Source of the DNA: Amoebidium appalachense
Lineage: Eukaryota; Ichthyosporea
NCBI GenBank assembly: GCA_963693365.1
Contig: CAVNZM010000011.1
Span: 9,114,001 to 9,178,000, forward strand
DNA: 64,000 bases
Reading direction: 5' to 3'
The notes beneath the pieces were generated by a model. It ran no database searches and was not told the origin of the DNA. It was given only the letters and a program-made list of their open reading frames with translations. Below, piece by piece: positions 48,722 to 64,000 of this stretch (positions are counted from its first letter, which is position 1; every line of letters begins with the position of its first letter). Both the position numbers and the translations under genes were made by a program.

Positions 48722-49145
48722 CAAGCAAGTGGTCTCTCGATTTCCTCGAGAGATGGGAAAAAGCAATCAACACGCACGAGAGTCATGACGATCAGATCTC
48801 GCTAATCGACCTGATCAAGGAAGATCCGTCGATCGAAAAGCATATCAAGTTTGTGCCCCAGCACCGCATAAACTCCTATCCCCAGATTACTGTCCGGGAT
48901 AAATCCTACGGCCCACACACTCTTGGCATGGGGCACGACTTCTACCAACCAGGTACCATACTTGAATTCTACCCATTTGACAACCATCCCCCCCCCCCCC
49001 CCCCCCCTTTCCCACTTCCCCCCCCTCCCCCCCCCCCTCCCCCCCCCCCCCCCCCCCCCCCCCCCCGGCCGCCCCCCGTCCCCCCGTTCCTTGCAATAGT
49101 TCAGTGTGCCTTGTGCCCCCCTGGGCTCGGATGAATTAAATCCCA

Positions 49146-49179
<34 letters not shown>

Positions 49180-49976
49180 TTTTCTTCGTTCCCCTAGCCC
49201 GTTTATATATTGTTCAACGAAAAGACTCAATCGTGGATGCAGGTTCTTGGGCTTGCCACTTTTTCCAATGCAACATTTGCCATGCCGGTGTATACATCTT
49301 AGCCCATTGACCCTCAGATTGGCTTACAACCGCAGACAGGGGTGCACGCACATGCACACACGCACACAGACACACGCACACACACACACAAACACACACA
49401 TAACACACACACACAACACATACAGACAAATACTCACGCACACAAGAGTACACACAAGCTCAAACCTTTTCTCATTCACTCACCCATACTCTCACACATT
49501 TTCCACCCTACTATCATCACGTCCACCCACTCCCATTCCTTCTCGCCTCCATCCCCCCTCCCTCCCCCCCTCTCCCGCTTCCTCCCTGTTTATAATTCAT
49601 ACTCTTCGTGTGTGCTTGGCCAAAGCTCTGTGGTGCTAAATTTTGTGAATTTGTGCTTCATAATCTGAGATACACTCTTCCCCCCCCCCCCCCCCCCTCC
49701 CTCCACACACGCACACAGGCGACTTTGTGGTACACATCATCAACTGTCTTCGTGATCAGAGGACCCACGACGCCCAGACATGCCTTGGGGTCGCAGCTCT
49801 CTATTTCCACATTTTCCGCACCGAACTGGATGCGGCATGGCGAATGCGCACACGAATTTTCGCTCAGGGGGGTACCATTGAGGATGTGAGGAGGGAGAGC
49901 AAGAAGCTTGCTGGCAGGCCCCCACCCCACCCCGGTGACTTTGTGAAGTTTAGGTTCGAGTCACCCATCAGGTGAG

Positions 49977-50010
<34 letters not shown>

Positions 50011-50190
50011 ACACACACACCCCCCCCCAAAAAAAAAAAAAAAAAGGAATAACAAAAAAAGGAAGAAGGCATACACACCGTTCAACCTCCCTCCTACCCA
50101 CACCCCATGCAGGTGCTTTTTTGACAGCGCATTGTATCTTCCCACCCCCCCCCCCCCCCCCCCACCCTCTCCCCTCTCCCCCCTCCCTTA

Positions 50191-50228
<38 letters not shown>

Positions 50229-50652
50229 CCGCTGCTCCCTCCCCACCTCTCGCTCTCTTCCTCCCCCACCCCCACCCCACCGGCCGCCACTGGCGGGGTC
50301 CCCCAAACACCAGCATGCAAACACCGAGGAAAATGTTCGAACCTTCACCTCCAAAATTTATGTCGTAAAACCTTTAACAAATCCCCGTATCCACAGTGAG
50401 GACTCCCACCGCACCTTCGTTAAAGAAAACGCCACACACTGGAAAGAGTTTAACGACAGTTGGGTTCTCCAAGGCTTATTTGCCGAGCTCGCGCGAGACC
50501 CTAAGGAAAGAATGGACGTCGTTAAGATTAAAGATATCGAGAGAGACATTGTGATAAAGCTGACCCGAAATGGGGTGTACTGGCGGTTCGAAAAGAGGAA
50601 TGAGACACCGAAGGATTGGAATCTGATGGGTGGTGGACGGTGGGTGAAGTGA
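44670..50652 (+). CDS. GT34-family (GMA12/MNN10-like) Golgi glycosyltransferase
   Basis: Six exons: 44670-44944, 46354-46497, 47182-47514, 48720-48952, 49719-49971 and 50397-50652, all phase-consistent and giving about 497 residues. A short basic cytoplasmic head precedes one signal-anchor (about residues 26-43, [16 protein letters not shown]), as in type II Golgi enzymes. The luminal domain matches family GT34: [13 protein letters not shown], a [12 protein letters not shown] block with the DxD metal/nucleotide-sugar motif at about 208-210, [26 protein letters not shown] and [10 protein letters not shown]. Members transfer galactose or mannose from the nucleotide sugar in the Golgi; the donor here cannot be told. 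The start is the first of two adjacent ATGs. Intron 1 uses a GC donor (ACAG then GCAAGC). (GT)n follows the exon 2 donor directly and (CA)n forms the exon 4 acceptor. Confidence 0.88.
47112..47156 (+). mobile_element. Family B repeat, 3' end only, with poly(C)
   Basis: CATATTTCCAACCCTCTAAC followed by GCATACATCA and a C tract, 25 bp before GT34 exon 3. A 5'-truncated copy. Confidence 0.6.
47945..48010 (+). mobile_element. Family B repeat, 5' half only
   Basis: GAAGAGTCGAAACCCGTTAT, then AGAGGCATAGGAACCC and CCTGGTGATAGG, after which similarity to family B ends. In GT34 intron 3. Confidence 0.6.
48164..48295 (+). mobile_element. Family A 3' part with a duplicated end
   Basis: TTTGCACTTTGCATTGTGTT and ATCTGTGCTTCGTACTC match the family A 3' half. 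The last 38 bp (AATCTGTGCTTCGTACTCTT and CATGCATCCTAAG) are present twice in tandem. Followed by (CA)n, not poly(C). Confidence 0.55.
48296..48719. repeat. (CA)n compound microsatellite running into an exon acceptor
   Basis: About 420 bp of CA repeats with three copies of ACCCACACATACGCACACAC. The last pure (CA)n block ends as CACAG, which is the 3' splice site of GT34 exon 4. Confidence 0.95.
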
Positions 50653-51540
50653 CACGTCGAATCCTAAAACATTTCGTTGGTTTGGGGCGTCTTTAACGAG
50701 TCTGTGTGCATTTTTCGATTGTGCACCTGATAACGCAAATGCCTAAATATGGAAATAACCATATGTGGGAAAAGCCAATCATAGTGCTCGGGGACATCGA
50801 CTTCAGACGGTTTGAATGATTTTTAATTTAAAAAAAAATGATGAGGTTCACACTGATGTCAGTAGGACGCATATTGAGGCATTTTATTTATGTCACATAT
50901 CCCTCCCCCTCTTGCCTGATTTCTCTTGTTGTCGTTACAGAGTCCTTTCATGCGGGCTCACCGGCCCATTTTTCTCTCTCGGCCTTTTTCTTTTTCTTTC
51001 TTCTCTTTCTTTTTTTCTTTTTCTTTTTTCTTTTTCTTTTTTCCTTTTTTTCCCGGTTGTCACACTCTCTACCTTCTAGTATACGTGTTTGACAGTGTAT
51101 GCTCACAGACAGGGCTGTGTATATAGAATGGATGTACTGATGCAATAATCATGCACTTCTCTGTTTAAAAACCTAGGAGGGAGTTGTGTAATTTCTAGTT
51201 GGCAAAGTATGCCTGTTAAAACTTATGTAGGGTAGTAGCTTTGTGCCTAGAGATTGATCTCTTTTTAACTACCGTTGTTTAAGCATGTGCCTGTATGGCT
51301 ATTGTTAGATAAAATCTGCAAAGCTGATCATTAAAGAGAACCCGTTTTGATCGATAAGTGATTGGTTGCCCAACACATCTATTCTGAGGCCCAACCTAGG
51401 CCCACATGATTTTTGACCAATACGTTCCTGCTCCTCGATTTATCTATTAAGTTTGTTAGTTTGTTAGTACAGGGGTGGTTCATTCAATAAGATAATTCAA
51501 AACACACACATACACACGCACGCACACACTCACACATGTA

Positions 51541-51603
<63 letters not shown>

Positions 51604-51834
51604 CCACTGGACGTACACACACACACAGAAGAAGGGCGCATGCGCGCGCGTATGCACAAAAAGGTAGTGTACGCCCGCACGCAATGTGACACCGATTCGC
51701 ACTCGCACGACGCCAACACATACACGATTTTAGAGAGCTCTTTTGTATACTAACGTGTGCCTAACACGCACGTCGTTGTTCTTTTCGTCTTGTATAAATA
51801 TGGAAAACCAAGCAAAACTGTGTGTGCGTGTGCA

Positions 51835-51837
<3 letters not shown>
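50653..51837. other. 3' flank of the GT34 gene
   Basis: Unique AT-rich sequence with a (TTTC)n pyrimidine stretch at 50985-51050 and (CA)n at 51503-51600. ATTAAAG and AATAAG near 51331 and 51486 could serve polyadenylation. No coding sequence is supported. Confidence 0.4.
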
Positions 51838-51869
<32 letters not shown>

Positions 51870-51914
51870 TCTTCTTCTTCTTCTTCTTCTTCTTCTTTCT
51901 TCTTTCTTTTTTTT

Positions 51915-51946
<32 letters not shown>

Positions 51947-52155
51947 GGGAGGGGAATTCGGTGCTAAGCTTGTATGCTTCGAAGCTCATTTCATGATTTT
52001 TCTTCCAAAAGGCCAAGATAGCGCATTTGTAGTTGTGCACCGCATTCCCCCCCCCCCCCCCAAAAAAAAAAAAAAAAAAAAGAAGAAGAAGAAGAAGAAG
52101 AAGAAGGAGAAGAACACACACACGCACACACGCACGCACAAACATACGCACACAT

Positions 52156-52201
<46 letters not shown>

Positions 52202-52250
52202 GCACACACACACATATGCACATGCACACACACACACACACACACACATA
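51838..52250. repeat. Mirror-inverted compound simple repeat
   Basis: Left arm: (GT)n, (TTC)n, T tract, G tract (51838-51945). About 100 bp of unique sequence follows. The right arm is the complementary series reversed: C tract, A tract, (GAA)n, (CA)n (52047-52250). Four repeat types in exact reverse-complement order suggest a large foldback or inverted duplication. Confidence 0.8.
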
Positions 52251-52769
52251 TTGTTTATGAGTTTTTCCCAGCCTCGGTAAACTCAAGAAATTTCTGTCTG
52301 CAAAAAGTACAGAAAAGTATATCCGGTAGAGTGTATATGTGGTAATACCCCTATTACTTCCACCACCCACTGGTACCGCCACACATACCCTGCAAGCGAA
52401 AACCAGTGCTCTCTCAATGTGGACTAGGCGCTTTTGGTTCTCCTACGTGCACCTGAACTGGATAAATATTTTTGGCCTCGTCTGGCGTCTTTCTAGTATT
52501 GGGAAGGACGAATCTCAGGCTTATCATTGGATGTATTGGAAAAAGCGTAGAGCTGGGCCGGGCCGACGGTAGAATTCACGTGTACTCGGCATGTGTGCAA
52601 ATTTTTATTTTTGTTGGTGCGCGGGAAGCTGCGCGTGCGTGCCGGCGTGTGTGCGTGTGCATGTGCGTGTCCGTGTATGTATATGTGTGTGTGTGTGTGT
52701 GTGTGTACACGTGCACGGCGTATGTTTGTGTGTGCATGCCACGCCACGGTGTACATGTAGGTGTGTCAC

Positions 52770-52857
<88 letters not shown>

Positions 52858-53751
52858 TTGCGTGTGTGCCGGGGGTGGGGTGGGGAGGAGGGGGAGGGGG
52901 AGCAAGTGCAATCAGCACGTAATTAATCGAGTTGTCTTATAATTCGGGGTGCCACAACTCAATTGCTATATATCGAGCTGTGTAAACGTCTGGAGGTATG
53001 AGCCTATAACTGGGAGGAGACTCCAGCCTTTGGTTTTCTAGAGGCCGCCGGCAATGAATATGTATAATTAGATCCCCTACAGATACCGTCCGCCAATAAG
53101 AATACGCTAGCAGCCAATAGGGTTCTTTTTATAAAAAAGATTAGTCATCGTGGCCAGGTTTTGGAATGTACTTGATGGCGGGCTGACTAATAAAGCATAA
53201 ATATCATATCGGATGCCATTAAGAACATTACAACGACCGTCCAAAAAAAAAAAACTTTAGAATCTGGCACTGCAACCCCATTTTATGGGGCTTCGAATTC
53301 TTAATGGCACGGCATCTGAGTACGTATGGGGGTTGTATAAGGGTGATATTGGGGACGGTGGTATTTTTGCATGCAAACTTAGGCAAGATGTATTGCGTTT
53401 ACAGAACGGCGTTGATTCTATGATATGATGCTGGAAAGACTTACATAAATTGAAAGTCTACACTTAAAATATAAGTTTATTTGAGTGTTTTTTAATTGTA
53501 TCCTTCCGTAACAGTGCCAGCCTGCTCGGTTCTGTTGTACATCCAAAACTCGAAAGATATTGGGGGCAAAACAACTTGAAAACAAACACTATAATTATAA
53601 GGACAATGTCCGTGGCATATTTAGGCGCTCAGCACCTATGTAGACCAATCAATTCAGTTGTTTTAAAAAATCTGGCAAATGTATTCATTACAAAGCTAAA
53701 ATGCCATCGAGCACTAAGCTACCTAGCTGATATCACGATCAATATTCATAA
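52251..53751. other. Spacer with (TG)n and a small foldback
   Basis: (TG)n lies at about 52770-52855. At 53209-53226 and 53303-53325, GATGCCATTAAGAA and its complement (with a 5-bp insertion) form a foldback of about 115 bp enclosing an A12 tract. No gene is supported. Confidence 0.45.
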
Positions 53752-54750
53752 CTACTCCGACCCATTTTGGCCCTGCATGTCACCACCCATGTTGCTTCCT
53801 GGGCCCTGCATGGGAGCACCCATTTTATCGGCCACATCATTACCACCCATACCGCCCTTTCCCATATCACCACCCATACCACCCTTTCCCATATGCATAT
53901 GACCATCCATATCGAAGTCGCCCTCCTTGGGGCCGTGGGGCTGTTGGCAGCCTGCATCAGCCAGAGTGGAATTGTTTTCAGTCAGACACGATCCACATGC
54001 TGTGCGCTTGGTGTGGCACTGTGTGCACTCGCTACTGTTGCGATCCAAATCGCATGCAGAACGGCATTTATCGTTGGGAGCACAGTCAGGGCAGGTGGTG
54101 TTGATGAGCTTTGCGCAAGCAAGCTCCTTGCAGCCGGCAGCAATGAGGTCATCTGTGTTCTCGTCGATGCATTTACGGCACTTGTCGCGGCATTCCCTGC
54201 ATTCCGTGCTGTTGCGTTTTCCCTCGCACAGAGCACGGCAGCTGTCGTTTGCGCCTGGGCGGGGGCAGTCCGGGCAGGTAGCGGCCATGGCGGCAGGGCA
54301 CTTGAGGTGGTCGCAGCCGGCAGCAATGAGGTCATCGCTGTGTGTCTGAATGCACTTAAAACACGTGTTCATCTGCGTGTTGTTGCCTGGTGCAGGCCCG
54401 TGTCCGCGGCCACCGTGGCGCGGGCCGTCCCCAGAGGGCGGCTGCATGGGCCCACCGGAGGTGTTGGCTGCGGGGCACGCGCTGCAGGTTGAGTTGATGG
54501 CGGCCATACACTCACTGCTGATGTTGAGGGGCGGATGCATGCCCATAGCCCCACCCATGTTAGGCCTACCGGATCCACCCATCATCCCGGATGGGCCCCT
54601 GCGGCCGGCGCCTGGGCCGTCGCCGCGACCGGGCATGTCCGTGTTTGAAACGTCCGCCTTGGCTCCTGGAGAAGGAGGACGACCCATGGGAGCGGCTGCC
54701 GCGCAGCACATGAGGGTGGTGAAGAGAGCGATGGTTGAAAGCATCTTCAT
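53752..54750 (-). CDS. Secreted cysteine-repeat protein, 332 residues, intronless
   Basis: ATG at 54750 (MKMLSTIALFTTLMCCAAAA), a clear signal peptide with likely cleavage near residues 18-21. It is followed by a Gly/Pro/Met-rich segment. About residues 75-285 hold Cys-rich repeats with the pattern DDLIAAGC, LxC, TCPDC, C-x3-C, NSxEC and C-x2-C, seen twice in full and at least once in part (ADAGC). Spacing is near 60 residues and there are several N-x-S/T sites. The C-terminus is a Gly/Met-rich tail with MGKGGMGGDMGKGGMGG repeats and His/Asp patches. A TATA-like block (TATAAA on minus) lies near 54823. I do not recognise the family; extracellular or wall-associated function is inferred from the signal peptide. 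Confidence 0.8.
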   Translation of the reverse strand: MKMLSTIALFTTLMCCAAAAPMGRPPSPGAKADVSNTDMPGRGDGPGAGRRGPSGMMGGSGRPNMGGAMGMHPPLNISSECMAAINSTCSACPAANTSGGPMQPPSGDGPRHGGRGHGPAPGNNTQMNTCFKCIQTHSDDLIAAGCDHLKCPAAMAATCPDCPRPGANDSCRALCEGKRNSTECRECRDKCRKCIDENTDDLIAAGCKELACAKLINTTCPDCAPNDKCRSACDLDRNSSECTQCHTKRTACGSCLTENNSTLADAGCQQPHGPKEGDFDMDGHMHMGKGGMGGDMGKGGMGGNDVADKMGAPMQGPGSNMGGDMQGQNGSE

Positions 54751-55951
54751 GTTGCTGTTGCTGTGTTTTGTTTTTTGAGATGAACTCGAGTGACTGATGT
54801 GGCTTGAGACGATTTTGAGCTGTTTATATTGTTGCTGGAAGATCAGTTCTACCAATCAGAACACGCGAATGAATAGGATTTTTATTGGATAAAACGTTGC
54901 ACAATATCACGAAAGAATGTAGCCGCCCGGGGGACTGCCCTGCTGCAACTTCCCCTGCAGGCCCGCACCATCTGTCTAATGTGACGCAAGCAGTTCCCCT
55001 TTCGTTTTAGTCGATGGGAAACGTAAAAAACCTGGCGAACGCCTTAGGGTTATTCTTAGATATTATTTTATCAGCCCTATTTCCTGCCCTCATACTTGTT
55101 GTAGTACCCTATCATTTCATGACACATGAGATGTCTGGTTGATCATGATCATGATGGCCAGTGGCCACAAATTCGGTCGAGCATCGGGCAAATCCCCACC
55201 AGATACTAATATTAGTAACATTAGTAAAGAAGACCTAATTTCCAATCGCATTTTGAACGACAATCTCTTATGGTTTACATATAATCCACAGCCCTAGACG
55301 GTACAGACACCTGTAAACAGGCGAGATATGTAATTGTACGGAAAGACGCGGTCACGCAGATGGCCGGCCTAATTAGTTGACCTCCTTAGGAATTCGAATT
55401 CTCTGGCGTTGTGCCACTCTGATTGGATAACCTAAATTGGCATATCGGGGGTTCACCCAATGCGCAAGCGACCTAAAAATAGCACATTACATCACCCTGA
55501 CCTCACCATGACGTACTTGCACGGGAAACAACCCACGTGCGATCCTCCAGACATGCAAGGCCTCGCAAAACGGGCAACCGAAAGCAGCCTTTGTAGGGAC
55601 ATTGCCTATATCATTTGCTTTAAAATTGCCTTTTCCCCATGAATATTATTACTATGACTACTGTCTCAAACATGTTAACACACACGTGCACACGCGCGCA
55701 CCGCACCCGCACCGGTGAACACCCACCCAGAGAGCTCACCCACCCACAAACCCATTCACACGCACCCACCCAGCAGCACCCACGCACCCATGCAGTGGCC
55801 CACACACACACGTACACACACACACGCACACACACACACGCACGCACGCACGCACGCACGCACGCACACACACACGTACACACACACACACACGCACACA
55901 CACACACACGCACACTTGCACACACACGCACACACACGCACACACACGCAC

Positions 55952-56005
<54 letters not shown>

Positions 56006-56092
56006 CTGGCACACGCATACAAGTACTATAATATTATTACATAGGATCGATTCGGATGGAGGCCTTTTCGGATCCTGTAACCCACTGATGTT

Positions 56093-56186
<94 letters not shown>

Positions 56187-56931
56187 TTGAAAATCTCCGC
56201 CACCATGAACATGGTTGTGTTGTGATGTCTAACGTTGGTCGTTCGTTCACAGTGTTTGCAATAATACGAGTTTTTACTTTGGCTAATTTGCACCCGGCTA
56301 CAACCGATTGCCCAACTCCTGGCTGACAATGTGATATTACGCATTCATACATTCATGCATATGTGTGCACGCTGCATGTGTCACTGTACGACTACACATA
56401 CATCTACCCACCCACCTGCCCGCCGATAGGTACACAGGTACACAGATCTGCAGTTCACAATATACCATTATTATTCAAAAAATAAAAATAAAATACTATG
56501 GCTCGCTGCACTGCACAGTTTCTAGACAGCTGTATCAATGTACATATGGAAACGCTGTTGGTCTTTAAAACATGTCAATAAAACCCAGCACAGCAAATTC
56601 CCCCGCCTCAACACAGAGCATGCACATTTTATACTACTGTAACCGTCCCCCCCCCCCCCCCCCCCCCCCCCCCCAAAACCCCCACCCCTCCCCCACACCC
56701 ACCCACCCACCCAAAAACCATGGCGGGGAGGGAAAAAAAAAAAAAAAAACCACTGGTATGACAAAAACATTCCCACACCCAATCGTGCTGTTTATGAAAT
56801 ACATTATTGCCATAAAACTTTTGCTGCCTAACAAGGTCATTCGTGTTTTTTATTTTTTCCAAACACATCGCACTATCATCCCCCCTGCCTTCCACCTAAA
56901 CCCATCCCAAAAAGGCAATATTCCAGCCTTT
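54751..56931. other. Spacer between the Cys-repeat gene and the helicase 3' end
   Basis: Unique AT-rich sequence to about 55670, then (CA)n/(CGCA)n to 56003, (GT)n at 56094-56147 running into a G tract (56148-56185), and a C tract at 56647-56674. Short His/Thr and Cys/Val frames are repeat translations. Helicase 3' UTR signals on minus were not resolved. Confidence 0.5.
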
Positions 56932-63792
<6,861 letters not shown>

Positions 63793-63932
63793 CTGGGGGT
63801 GGAGGAGGGTGGGAGAGGGCGGGGGAGAAACAGGGGGGGGGGGGGTGGGGTGGGGTGGTTAGAATGTGTTACAAGGGGGAGGGGGGGGGAGGGGGGAGGG
63901 GGGAGGGGGAAAGATGTAGTGAGAGCATCTTG

Positions 63933-63972
<40 letters not shown>

Positions 63973-64000
63973 TAAAATTGTGGGACAGCTCTACTGAAAA

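Overview
This is nuclear DNA of an intron-rich eukaryote. Nothing looks prokaryotic: the genes are split into 6 to 13 short exons by GT-AG (and two GC-AG) introns, there are LINE, Ty1/copia and DIRS-like retroelements, and the non-coding DNA is packed with (CA)n, (CT)n and unusually long poly(C)/poly(G) tracts. The gene set (a GT34 Golgi glycosyltransferase, a DUF2433-type phosphoesterase fused to a CCCH zinc finger, a Dbp6/DDX51-type helicase) would fit a fungus-like or unicellular opisthokont protist. That placement is inference from family recall and was not tested.

Layout. 1-7861 (minus): 3' part of a multi-exon gene for a low-complexity Trp/Gly (WG/GW) protein that runs off the left edge. 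7862-8900: AT-richer shared 5' region. 8901-21712 (plus): complete 13-exon gene for a roughly 600-residue protein with a calcineurin-like phosphoesterase fold and a C-terminal CCCH finger. 22611-22975: a TA-flanked MITE. 23040-27959: minisatellite followed by a LINE with two ORFs and a poly(A) tail. 29007-29673 (minus): F-box gene or pseudogene. 31121-33800: decayed DIRS-type RT/RNase H element between direct terminal repeats. 34471-35070: degenerate LINE 3' fragment. 36227-41351 (minus): Ty1/copia element with near-perfect LTRs, an internal inversion and a second truncated gag start. 44670-50652 (plus): six-exon GT34 glycosyltransferase. 53752-54750 (minus): intronless secreted Cys-repeat protein. 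56932-63792 (minus): last seven exons of a DEAD-box helicase that continues past the right edge.

Exon borders were derived by hand from splice dinucleotides and reading-frame phase. In the 13-exon gene, the glycosyltransferase gene and the helicase every junction is phase-consistent. One apparent one-base frame break at a homopolymer remains in each of the WG/GW gene and the phosphoesterase gene, and two frame changes remain in the F-box gene. The most unusual signal is two related dispersed repeat families with a tRNA-like head (A-box and B-box-like motifs) whose 3' ends run into poly(C), not poly(A). They occur at least 15 times here, mostly inside introns.
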